A stretch of 64,000 nt of DNA, taken from positions 682,001-746,000 of the forward strand of contig CAXBGS010000001.1 in the NCBI GenBank assembly GCA_963975425.1, read 5' to 3'. This stretch comes from CAXBGS01 sp963975425 (GTDB lineage: Bacteria; Planctomycetota; Planctomycetia; Pirellulales; Pirellulaceae). The notes under the pieces are model-generated. The model did no database searches. It saw nothing but the letters and a program-made list of their open reading frames with translations, and was not told the origin of the DNA. Made by a program: the position numbers and the translations under genes. This document shows, one piece after another, positions 34,108 to 43,074 of the stretch; the stretch's first letter is position 1, and every line of letters starts with the position of its first letter.

Positions 34108-34146
34108 AAAAACAGCTCGCCGCAAATCATCGCGACAAGCTGTTTT
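34108..34146 (-). terminator. Original tRNA-Pro terminator, now displaced
   Basis: AAAACAGCT (34109-34117) and AGCTGTTTT (34138-34146) form a stem. On the minus strand the hairpin ends in a run of five T. In the uninterrupted chromosome it would lie about 10 bases after the tRNA-Pro 3' end; the island now separates them by 8.8 kb. Confidence 0.65.
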
Positions 34147-34154
34147 AGTTTGCG

Positions 34155-34200
34155 AGTCGGGGCGACTGGATTTGAACCAGCGACCTCTACGTCCCGAACG
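34155..34200. repeat. attL: displaced 3' fragment of tRNA-Pro
   Basis: 46 bases identical to 42960-43005. They contain the anticodon-loop-to-3'-end portion of tRNA-Pro without the 5' half. The bases beyond 34200 (aaaacgc) differ from the tRNA. Confidence 0.9.
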
Positions 34201-34410
34201 AAAACGCACAGCAACGCAAACAACGTGAATGCTGGGGTCAATCGCGACGACGCCGAACGGTTGCTCCAATGGTTGCACCAGATTGCAAACTCAGAGCAAC
34301 GCAACATCGTTTCCGTCTTGGTCGATGCGTTGGAAGAATTTGTGGGGGCGGAAATTATCGAGCAGATAACAGACGAACTTCGTAGCCGAGCGAGACCGAC
34401 TTCTAAGTGA
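34201..34410 (+). CDS. Stranded 3' end of the integrase reading frame (or small ORF)
   Basis: Codons 34201-34410 (69 codons plus TGA within that span's end) continue the att-core reading frame VGATGFEPATSTSRT without a break: KTHSNANNVNAGVNRDDAERLLQW... SRARPTSK. When the two att cores recombine, this segment is joined in phase to the integrase at 41425, giving a 596-residue protein. In the integrated state it has no clear start. A GTG at 34225 would yield a 61-residue acidic helical peptide. No RBS is visible, so it is probably silent while integrated. Confidence 0.6.
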   Translation, partial: KTHSNANNVNAGVNRDDAERLLQWLHQIANSEQRNIVSVLVDALEEFVGAEIIEQITDELRSRARPTSK

Positions 34411-34499
34411 AATACGTAGGTCAGATGTCACAAGCGTGAGGACACGCAAAACTGCCAGTACCGTTGAGTTGCTGCCGACCGCAACGAAGCGAGAAACTA

Positions 34500-34994
34500 C
34501 TAGCCTTGTACGGAAAGCTTATCTAGTAGCGTTTTCATCTGTCGCGAAATCTTGCTGACACTGACCTTATTCAGGCTCGCAATTTCGGCAAGCGTCATTC
34601 CCTGAACGTAATACATATCGAGTATAAACGCATCCTTCGGATTCAACCCATCCAGTAGCGTTCGAACCGCAATCGCGACGTCATTCGTTTTCTTCGCAAC
34701 CGGGATTTTTTCATTGAGTGGAATCATCGAGCCACTGCTCGCAAAGCGAAAGACTCGCTTCTGCACACGGCTTAGTATCCTCTTAACGTCATCTATTTCC
34801 AGTTCATGATTCGCCCTCAAGTGCTCATCACATTCGATGAACAGCAATGACGCTATCTCGTCTATTCCATCAGGACCGAGAAAACTTGCGTGGTACCTTA
34901 TTCTCCGCTCAAGCTGTTGCAGCTCATCTTGCGTGGATTTGACCTGAAACGCATTGCAGATCACAGTGGTAAGTGTTGCAGCATCGATCGGCAT
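34500..34994 (-). CDS. Sigma-70 region-4-like DNA-binding protein
   Basis: A 164-residue protein. The C-terminal 50 residues form a sigma region 4 helix-turn-helix: LNPKDAFILDMYYVQGMTLAEIASLNKVSVSKISRQMKTLLDKL. The N-terminal part (IRYHASFLGPDGIDEIASLLFIECDEHL) is helical and may correspond to a reduced region 2. It could be a small alternative sigma factor or a regulator derived from one. It follows the RelE-like gene after 10 bases, with an AAGG ribosome-binding site overlapping the upstream stop, so translation is likely coupled. It is the last gene of the minus-strand trio in the island. Confidence 0.75.
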   Translation of the reverse strand: MPIDAATLTTVICNAFQVKSTQDELQQLERRIRYHASFLGPDGIDEIASLLFIECDEHLRANHELEIDDVKRILSRVQKRVFRFASSGSMIPLNEKIPVAKKTNDVAIAVRTLLDGLNPKDAFILDMYYVQGMTLAEIASLNKVSVSKISRQMKTLLDKLSVQG

Positions 34995-35004
34995 TTTTAC
35001 GACC

Positions 35005-35448
35005 TTACTGACCTTGGCCTGGAAGCCCCGTGAACATTAAAACGATGATTTGCTTGTTGACGTGGTCGACCTCGTAGAGCACATGTACCTCAGCTTCTAA
35101 ATGTCCCAAAATACCAGCAAACCAAGTAACCGTAGCCTGGATTCGCCAAGGAGCAGATTGCCGTCTGACACAGTGGAGTAACGCACGCAACTTACTGGCA
35201 AAATTTGCCTTGCAAAACCTGCGGTATGAAAGCTTCCAGCTGGGAGCGATAGGCTCAGTTAACACATTCTCGATAGCAGCAACGTCTTCGAGAAAGTCGG
35301 TGAAATCTATCGCTTTCGTGCCTCGACGCACTTCAGCTTCTTCGGCGAGTTCGTTAAGCCATGCCACAACGCGTTCAGCTAGTCCATAGTCCTTTGCAAA
35401 TTGAAAATCAGGCTTGGCGCTTTCCTTGATTCGAATGCGATACACCAT
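35005..35448 (-). CDS. RelE/ParE-like protein (possible toxin)
   Basis: A 147-residue protein beginning MVYRIRIKESAKPDFQFAKDYG and ending VHVLYEVDHVNKQIIVLMFTGLPGQGQ. The C-terminal beta strands (xVLYEVDHxxKxIxVLxFxGLP) resemble the ends of RelE/HigB-type ribonuclease toxins, but the protein is half again as long as a usual RelE. Similarity is at motif level only. A strong GGAGG lies 6 bases before ATG 35448. Its neighbours on the same strand are a small acidic protein upstream and a sigma-like protein downstream, so an antitoxin role for one of them is plausible but unproven. Confidence 0.5.
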   Translation of the reverse strand: MVYRIRIKESAKPDFQFAKDYGLAERVVAWLNELAEEAEVRRGTKAIDFTDFLEDVAAIENVLTEPIAPSWKLSYRRFCKANFASKLRALLHCVRRQSAPWRIQATVTWFAGILGHLEAEVHVLYEVDHVNKQIIVLMFTGLPGQGQ

Positions 35449-35588
35449 GTGCGTCCTCCGAAAATGACTTTAGATTTGTAGTGCTTGAAACTCATATTCG
35501 ATCCTCGAAATGCAATGTTTCAGTTGGTGTGGTTTGATTCGTTTGTTTTAGCGCGTTTCAACTTTGGCAGAAGAGTGTGAAACGCATG

Positions 35589-35864
35589 CTAAAGCATTTC
35601 ATCCAAATCTACGGACTTATCATCTTCAATTCGACGTTTCAGCTCATCAAGAAGCTCTGGGTTCTTGCCCATTCTTTGAACTAGGCGATCGTAAATCACG
35701 TCCTTTGCTGCGTCCGATGATAGAAACGCTCCGAGGACCTCGGTGTCCGAGAATACCGGTGAAAAGTCGTCTCGTAATCGGTCCTCCAGAACACGGACGA
35801 ATCGTAAGTAGGATTTGTCGTCTCTGAAAAGGTTCTTGTATTCATCTAGAATCAAGGCACTCAT
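35589..35864 (-). CDS. Small acidic hypothetical protein, first gene of minus-strand trio
   Basis: A 91-residue protein, MSALILDEYKNLFRDDKSYL... LKRRIEDDKSVDLDEML, predicted mostly helical and acidic at the C-terminus. It has no recognisable domain. AAAGGGGA lies about 7 bases before the ATG, a strong site. It is 140 bases upstream of the RelE-like gene on the same strand. Size, charge and position would suit an antitoxin, but nothing in the sequence proves it. Confidence 0.6.
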   Translation of the reverse strand: MSALILDEYKNLFRDDKSYLRFVRVLEDRLRDDFSPVFSDTEVLGAFLSSDAAKDVIYDRLVQRMGKNPELLDELKRRIEDDKSVDLDEML

Positions 35865-37066
35865 TGTTTATTCCCCTTTGGTTTGGCGGTAGTTGTAACG
35901 GGGTCTTGAATAGCGATGCTTCAATTCGTCACTTCGTGATTTCTCCCTTTTTGCATTGGGACATCGAAACGAATATCGGGCTCCACTTAATAGGGACATC
36001 AGCACGGCCAAATTTCCCACGAAAACCGAATTTCGTCGCAAACTGTTTCTGCGGAATTCTTTAGGTGAAATCATTCACGTATGAAGTCGACGTAAATACA
36101 AGCAAAAACGGCCCAACGTGAGAGCAATGTCGCGGTTTGCCGTCACCGTTTGATGAGAATGGCAACCGACTCGATATTGCGACGCTCATTCATTGATGTG
36201 GACCGGGCGGTTTTGAGCCCATTTTCAGCGTTCCAGCCAAGTACGCAAAATGGCCATGATCGTCTAACCAGATGGTCAACCTGCCCCGGGGGGTGACAAA
36301 TTAGGGTGGCGACATCGACGCGACCTACGCTGTCCGGTTCGTGTCACGACTCCAGAATGAGCGATTTAGGTCACAGTTCGGTGATTCTGCCGCGGATTAT
36401 GGTCTAAGTCTCTCTGGTGACAACATATTCGTTTGCGATGGAATAATTCTCATATCTCACCAAGAATGAATAACGAATTCAACTCTGTGTTGGGGGGGCC
36501 GAAGGACAGCGTTGGGGGCGGTCATTTTCTGGCATTCGGTTGGCCACGACCTATCCCTGCCCGTTTCGCTCTCCGCATGCAGCAAAACGAATTTTTGTAC
36601 CGGGGGGCAAATCCTAATCGCCTTCAAAGCGTAGACCAATCGATGCTTGCCCGTTCGGACAATGTCAAAATTCTGCGACAATCGGAGGTAGGCCGCATTG
36701 GGTCCTTCCGACGAATGCCCGAGCAGTGCGAGACAGGCAAGCCCGGTTTCCCTACAGAGAGTTCGTGTGTGGGTGAACGCCGGGGTAGGGGGCGGTACGT
36801 CGCCGGGTCCTTTCCTGGCGGGTCTCTCGACGTTTCCCACAGCTCGTACATGGGCCGGAAACACAGTCCGTCCGGTTGCCCAAGCAAGCCTTCGTTATTC
36901 ACAATTAAGCCTGCGGGCTAGTCACCCGCTCGCTTCGCTATCGCCTGACCGCGATGGCTTTCAATGGGTATGCGGATAGCCTCCGCTTTGCGGTTCAACC
37001 GGTTTTACGCGTCAACCTTTCCGCGTAGCCGGCTGAATCGGCCCGCTATTCATAGAAAGGATACTG
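35865..37066. other. 1.2-kb non-coding region of the island with G-tracts and hairpin array
   Basis: No gene is supportable despite some open frames of 90-160 codons that lack ribosome-binding sites and show odd compositions. G-runs occur (for example near 36290, 36488 and 36602), and the right end is packed with hairpins (36913-37045). It lies between a leftward operon and the rightward 608-residue gene, so it must hold two promoters. It may also encode a structured RNA or an origin. Confidence 0.45.
36913..37045. other. Array of short hairpins upstream of the 608-residue gene
   Basis: In order: GCGGG/CCCGC (36913-36929), GCGGA/TCCGC (36972-36986), GGTTC-AACC and ACCGGT around 36992-37003, TACGCG/CGCGTA (37006-37011 with 37022-37027) and GCCGGC...GGCC (37028 onward). 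Five hairpins within 130 bases end just before the ribosome-binding site of the next gene. This could be an origin, an mRNA leader or a binding array. Confidence 0.45.
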
Positions 37067-38893
37067 ATGGACGAAGTCTATCGAGAGCGGTTTCGGCGTC
37101 ACGCAAAGACGATAGGCGAAATGGCTGACAACAACAGGCGGGCCGGAATCATCGACAAATTCGATTCGAGGCAAATGCGGACCATTGGTCAGATTGGCGA
37201 AGATATTTGGAAGGCGTTTCGACGCGGCTGCGTAGTAGACCCGGCGATTGGCCAAGTATTGGGGCATTGGAAGTGGGGCAACATGGTCAACGCCAATCAC
37301 AGTGAGTTACTCACCCAATCGCTAAGAAGATTCTGGTATTCACTCAATCGAACCGCGAAATTCGAAGTCGAACTCGTCGACCGATGCGTCACAGAACAGG
37401 CCGCAATTGACCGCTTCTACGATGAAACAATAGACCTTGTAGACCTAATCACATTCCTAGCGAATCCAGCACCAATTCACCTTTGCGTTGATGATTTGGT
37501 GTCCAGCCTGCTCGATACACTGGAAAGTCACAACCCAGATGACGGTGAGTCCAACGAAGCGTTGTTCGTGGAGGTATGCAGGTTTTCATGCGTTGACAAT
37601 ACCTTTGACCCATTCATCGATGAATTGATTGAGGCCAACTATCCGTACCACGAAAACGCGACTCTCGCATCTCAAGTTGCGTCGAAGGTTTATGACGCTG
37701 TATCACGCAAATCGGCGAACGATAACCCTGAATCTTCAGATGCCGAAGCGGGTAGTCACAAGCCCTCGGGCGTATTGGCGTTTGAGTCTTTTGAATCAGC
37801 AGGCAAAGAATCTCGGATGTCGAAACTCGACATCGCGACCGACTTGCTTTCCCGTGCATTGCCTTGGACCACCTCGATACAGTTGGAGACGCTTAACCGA
37901 GAGTTCAAACGTCTACAAGATGTAAGCACTTTCCCGGTTTGGCTTACGGTCTGCCGTGGTAACTCTGGATACGACCCCCGAACGAAGACTGCCAAATTCG
38001 CACGGGATGAGACGCTACACATGCGTTGCACTGCCTTGCCAACACGAAAACAGGGCGCTCCCGTCGTAGCGATTTTTCACCCTCCAGCGAGGAAAGCTGA
38101 AAGACCTCAAGAGTTGGCCGATGCGGTGAACGATAGCGTGTCAAATTCTGAAGCCACGACATCTCTCAGGATCTCGACACGGGCGTTCGAACTAGCAAAG
38201 ACTGCGGGTGATGTCTGCAGTGATATCGATTTGCCATGGCTCGATGTTGGCAGGACCGACAATCTTGCGGAGGAGGTACGTTGGGTTTGCGTTCTACACC
38301 ATATGCTCCACGAAGGTCTGCTACGGGGAGTAGATGCGGGTTTGCGTTGCGGAGCAATGCCATGCACGGACCCGACAAAATCAGCACAATTTCTCACAGA
38401 CCGTGAACCGAACAACTGTAGGTCACTCGACTTGCGTCTCATGGGTATGGTTTGGCACATCCCTGACTTTATCCAAATGTCGGTGAACGCAACGGCGATA
38501 CTTGCGAGAATTGCTAAGGAATCAGATTCGAGACAATCGGTTGTCATCGACAACTCTCGGTCGCAAGAGTTACTGAGTGCCAATCCCAAGAAGATAGACA
38601 TTGATGACACAATAATTTTGCGTAATCCGAAGGACTATACAACAGAGCAAGTCGAAGCTGCTCTGCCAGATTTTGCGATGGACGAGCGTAATTGGGTTAG
38701 TCGTGATACGGTCTGCAAACGCATTGCAACTACTGCCGGAGTTCTTAATTCGAGTCGCAATAGAACAGACCGTGGACCGCAGCGGAGGTTTAAGAACGGA
38801 GGCGGAATTGACAAGGGTCATCGGATATGGAAACCGAATACCGATGACGCAAACGATATTTGGTATCTAGCCGTTTCGTTGAGAACAACGTAA
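37067..38893 (+). CDS. Unrecognised 608-residue island protein
   Basis: AAAGGA precedes ATG 37067 at 5 bases, and the codon pattern looks genuine over 608 codons, so the gene is real. I recognise no family. The N-terminal 200 residues are helical and acidic with motifs such as RRFWYSLNRTAKFEVELVD. A low-complexity linker rich in Ser, Glu and Asn lies around 215-240 (SRKSANDNPESSDAEAGSH). The C-terminal half has scattered Cys/His (VCVLHHMLHEGLLRGVDAGL, then CGAMPC), and the end is basic with RTDRGPQRRFKNGGG. No signal peptide or membrane helix is seen. As the largest non-core gene of the element it is a candidate cargo function such as defence or replication control; that is speculation. Confidence 0.75.
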   Translation: MDEVYRERFRRHAKTIGEMADNNRRAGIIDKFDSRQMRTIGQIGEDIWKAFRRGCVVDPAIGQVLGHWKWGNMVNANHSELLTQSLRRFWYSLNRTAKFEVELVDRCVTEQAAIDRFYDETIDLVDLITFLANPAPIHLCVDDLVSSLLDTLESHNPDDGESNEALFVEVCRFSCVDNTFDPFIDELIEANYPYHENATLASQVASKVYDAVSRKSANDNPESSDAEAGSHKPSGVLAFESFESAGKESRMSKLDIATDLLSRALPWTTSIQLETLNREFKRLQDVSTFPVWLTVCRGNSGYDPRTKTAKFARDETLHMRCTALPTRKQGAPVVAIFHPPARKAERPQELADAVNDSVSNSEATTSLRISTRAFELAKTAGDVCSDIDLPWLDVGRTDNLAEEVRWVCVLHHMLHEGLLRGVDAGLRCGAMPCTDPTKSAQFLTDREPNNCRSLDLRLMGMVWHIPDFIQMSVNATAILARIAKESDSRQSVVIDNSRSQELLSANPKKIDIDDTIILRNPKDYTTEQVEAALPDFAMDERNWVSRDTVCKRIATTAGVLNSSRNRTDRGPQRRFKNGGGIDKGHRIWKPNTDDANDIWYLAVSLRTT

Positions 38894-38916
38894 GCAGGTT
38901 CCGCGACTACCCCCGA

Positions 38917-39003
38917 GCCGCTACCCAGCGCACCTTTTTTATTTTTTTTCTTGGCTTGTAGCAAAGCTATCGCCGCTACCCACTGTTACCCAACGGTTGG
39001 GTA
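38917..39003. promoter_or_regulatory. TACCCA repeat array with A/T tract upstream of the AlpA-like gene
   Basis: GCCGCTACCCA occurs at 38917-38927 and 38972-38982. TACCCAA-cgg-TTGGGTA forms a perfect inverted repeat at 38987-39003. A T-rich tract (38934-38949) lies between the direct copies. Four TACCCA units in 90 bases just upstream of a small DNA-binding protein gene suggest its operator or an origin. Confidence 0.55.
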
Positions 39004-39099
39004 GCTCTCGACGGGCGTTTGGTCACTCCCAGAATCGTATGGTCACGCCAGCAATTTCGCTGGTCGATAATGTTCCACGAATCTTGGAGAGTAGCAGCG

Positions 39100-39351
39100 A
39101 TGTCTACGCAAACTACAAACGCCGAGCGGGTGACTGACGGCAATGGCCGAGCAATGCTCGATGTTCCCGCACTTGCGGAGCGTTGGGGTGTTTCTGAAAA
39201 GTCGGTGCGTCGAATGGCGGACGGCGGACGCATTCCGCGTCCGGTCAGACTGCTGTCGCTCTTACGTTGGCCGGTCGCGGTCATTGAGCAATGGGAACGC
39301 AACGGTTGCCCGCATGTCCGCAACGCCAACAAGCAGCGGGGCGGAAGATGA
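39100..39351 (+). CDS. AlpA/excisionase-like helix-turn-helix protein
   Basis: An 83-residue protein. The central part LDVPALAERWGVSEKSVRRMADGGRIPRPVRLLSLLRWPVAVIEQW is the MerR-like winged helix of AlpA/Xis-type proteins, in which the gRiPxPvrl...RWxxxxIexW pattern is diagnostic. Such proteins act as excisionases or as regulators of integrase genes in integrative elements. ATG 39100 has GGAGAG upstream. It overlaps the next gene by ATGA (39348-39351), so the two are translationally coupled. Confidence 0.88.
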   Translation: MSTQTTNAERVTDGNGRAMLDVPALAERWGVSEKSVRRMADGGRIPRPVRLLSLLRWPVAVIEQWERNGCPHVRNANKQRGGR

Positions 39352-39776
39352 AAGCGAAACAAGGCTTCTTATTCGAGGGTGTCGGCTCTGACCTTTGCGT
39401 GTTTGTTGGCATCGATGTTGTGGTCACATGTGATCACGATAAATGCAACGCCGCACAGCTCGCATTGCTTCAAGCCTTGCTGGAAAGCAAGTCTGGTGAC
39501 GTGTCGATTGATGATACTGTCCGCGACCTAAACACGCCATTCGTCGACGGTGGCAAATGGGTTGGGCCAGCAATCAATCAATTACATTCTGCCGGACTAA
39601 TCATCCCGGCAATCCCACGTAAGAGCCGGCGTAAGCCGCGAAAGGGCGGGTTGGTCAACGTTTGGCGACTGGTCAACCGCTCCAAAGCAATCGTGGCGGT
39701 TCGTCGTCTACGTATCGCGTTGGAACGTCCGCAAACGAAGAACGGTTCGGAGGGGGCAATCTCCGAACCGTCGTAG
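39348..39776 (+). CDS. Hypothetical protein coupled to the AlpA-like gene
   Basis: A 142-residue protein starting MKAKQGFLFEGVGSDLCVFV at an ATGA overlap with the stop of the AlpA-like gene. The middle part LLQALLESKSGDVSIDDTVRDL... WVGPAINQLHSAGLI resembles a winged-helix fold, followed by a basic segment (PRKSRRKPRKGGLVNVWRL). This suggests a nucleic-acid-binding protein, although no family is recognised. It belongs to the replication/excision block of the element (AlpA-like, this, small ORF, primase). Confidence 0.75.
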   Translation: MKAKQGFLFEGVGSDLCVFVGIDVVVTCDHDKCNAAQLALLQALLESKSGDVSIDDTVRDLNTPFVDGGKWVGPAINQLHSAGLIIPAIPRKSRRKPRKGGLVNVWRLVNRSKAIVAVRRLRIALERPQTKNGSEGAISEPS

Positions 39777-39853
39777 CTTCGCAACACCCAGTGAGACTGC
39801 AATCTCGCTGGATGTCAGTGTCTCTAATTTTCTCTGAACCAAAGACAACAATC

Positions 39854-40033
39854 ATGATCACTAAGTTAGTAACGGGAAGCAAGTCCGAAGTCGGTGAACT
39901 CGAAAACGCTGGTTGTGTTCGCACCACCGACGACGGATTCGACATTCATCCACAACGACCCGCGACTCGTTTCGACGTCCGTGCTGTTCTAGACCGATTA
40001 GCCACGATGCAGTCACTCAGACGCTCTGCGTGA
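39854..40033 (+). CDS. Small hypothetical protein (59 residues)
   Basis: MITKLVTGSKSEVGELENAGCVRTTDDGFDIHPQRPATRFDVRAVLDRLATMQSLRRSA. It lies in phase with a longer open frame, but this ATG is the plausible start. The ribosome-binding site is weak. It sits between two genes of the same block with small gaps on either side, so it is likely but not certain to be translated. No recognised domain. Confidence 0.5.
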   Translation: MITKLVTGSKSEVGELENAGCVRTTDDGFDIHPQRPATRFDVRAVLDRLATMQSLRRSA

Positions 40034-40053
40034 CGCTCGCAGCCTTCTCTTGT

Positions 40054-40087
40054 GGCGGTCTGAACTCGGAAACGGGTTCAGACCGCC
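40054..40087 (+). terminator. Strong hairpin before the primase gene
   Basis: GGCGGTCTGAAC (40054-40065) and GTTCAGACCGCC (40076-40087) are perfect 12-base inverted copies with a 10-base loop. Only two T follow, so it is more likely an attenuator or a processing site than a full terminator. It lies 32 bases before the primase start. Confidence 0.5.
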
Positions 40088-40119
40088 TTCCAGTGCCTGC
40101 AGCCTGAACAGCCCACACA

Positions 40120-41286
40120 ATGTCTACTACTTTAAATTACGCCCATCGATACGCAGAGTTTGGGTGGTCCCTATTTCCTTGCCGAGTCGCGACAAAGAAA
40201 CCTGCCGTACATTCGTGGAAACCATTTCAAACGAGTCACCCAACAGCAAGTCAACTGCAGCGATGGTTTTACAACGATGACCGAAATATCGCGGTGGTCT
40301 GTGGCAGCGTCTCAAACGATTTGGTTGTGCGAGATTTCGATTCTGTGGCGTGTTACGAACAGTGGCGAACCAATCACACTCGCCTGGCTCGGACGATACC
40401 AACAGTGCGTACAGCAAGCGGGTATCACTGCTATTGCCGAATGACCCCATGTCCCCGCGTCCGAATCAACGGAGTTGGCTCAGGCGAACTTCGCGGTAAC
40501 GGTGGATTCGTGATAGGTCCGCCAAGCGTCCACTCAAACGGCAGCGTTTACGAATGGACGGTGGAGCCAAGTAAGACGCTCCCCGTGCTTTCTCTCGATG
40601 ACCTTGATTTAAGTCACCTCGATGGAGAACTGGCGTTTGGTGACGTGTTACATAGCCAACAGAGTCAACGCAGCCAACAGAGCAAATCAAGCCAACAAAA
40701 GACAACCGATGTCGTAAGCAAAGAGGGTGGTTTTTGCAAACAAATTTCCGATGCAGTCGCCGCATCGATTCCTAGTCGGCCGGGTCGGCGAAACCAATGT
40801 CTGTTCGATTTGGCGAGACGGATTAAGGGGATACAGCCTTACGTGATGTCGACAAGCGAGTTGATTGTCATCTTTGACCAGTGGTATGAATTGGCTGAAT
40901 CACGGCTCGGAACGAAAGACTACGCTACTTCGCTTGATGATTTTTTGCGAGCAATCGACAACGCTCATACGGCGTACGGTGTGACGATGACCGAACACCT
41001 GAACCAAGCGGATACGGACGGATGCCCCGACTGGTTATCGTCGCCCAAGTACGATCCACGATGTCAGCTTCTAGGCTCGCTCTGCCGACAATTGCAGCGA
41101 ACAAATGGTGAGAACCCGTTCTATTTGTCGGCCCATACCGCCGCCGATTTGCTCGATGTCAAACCCATGCAATGTTGGCGATGGCTCGACCTTTTCGTGC
41201 GACTCGAAAAGTTAATCAAAGTTGAGACCGGAAGCCTCGCCGAAAGGAAAGCGACACGTTTTCGGTATGTCGCCGACGATTTGTAA
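40120..41286 (+). CDS. Primase-polymerase (prim-pol) domain replication protein
   Basis: A 388-residue protein. The N-terminal domain (1-170) matches bifunctional DNA primase/polymerase proteins: YAEFGWSLFPCRVATKKPAVHSWKPFQ, IAVVCGSVSNDLVVRDFDS (acidic catalytic DFDS), TVRTASGYHCYCRM (GxH) and LRGNGGFVIGPPSVH. A Ser/Gln-rich linker (SQQSQRSQQSKSSQQK, about 184-199) joins it to a C-terminal helical domain of about 190 residues ending in a DNA-binding-like segment (LLDVKPMQCWRWLDLFVRLEKL). It probably initiates replication of the excised element. It precedes the integrase by 138 bases. Confidence 0.88.
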   Translation: MSTTLNYAHRYAEFGWSLFPCRVATKKPAVHSWKPFQTSHPTASQLQRWFYNDDRNIAVVCGSVSNDLVVRDFDSVACYEQWRTNHTRLARTIPTVRTASGYHCYCRMTPCPRVRINGVGSGELRGNGGFVIGPPSVHSNGSVYEWTVEPSKTLPVLSLDDLDLSHLDGELAFGDVLHSQQSQRSQQSKSSQQKTTDVVSKEGGFCKQISDAVAASIPSRPGRRNQCLFDLARRIKGIQPYVMSTSELIVIFDQWYELAESRLGTKDYATSLDDFLRAIDNAHTAYGVTMTEHLNQADTDGCPDWLSSPKYDPRCQLLGSLCRQLQRTNGENPFYLSAHTAADLLDVKPMQCWRWLDLFVRLEKLIKVETGSLAERKATRFRYVADDL

Positions 41287-41307
41287 GAAGTCACCCCACA
41301 CAATCGC

Positions 41308-41361
41308 CGATTTTCGTCCTAAGATGTATCCGCCGAAGCTAGGCTTAGCGGCTGAAAATCG
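41308..41361 (+). terminator. Hairpin between primase and integrase genes
   Basis: CGATTTTC (41308-41315) and GAAAATCG (41354-41361) are inverted copies enclosing a smaller inner stem (CCGC/GCGG, AAG/CTT). It could terminate primase transcripts or lie in the integrase leader. There is no long T-run. Confidence 0.4.
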
Positions 41362-41424
41362 AGTCAAACCCACTCGACCGCTTCGGCACTTTCATTCCTT
41401 GGGTTGTGATAAGGGTTATCACGC

Positions 41425-43035
<1,611 letters not shown>

Positions 43036-43074
43036 TCTATGCGATTTGCATATTCTCGCGCACTTATTGAGTCG

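Noticed and set aside
34011..34307. 98-codon minus frame containing RDVEVAGSNPVAPT
   Set aside because: The peptide is the translation of the tRNA-Pro fragment in attL and the frame has no other support.
36457..36902. Overlapping open frames of 92-162 codons in the island's non-coding region
   Set aside because: Several frames on both strands are open together, a sign of G/C-tract composition rather than coding. None has a Shine-Dalgarno sequence or recognisable domain.
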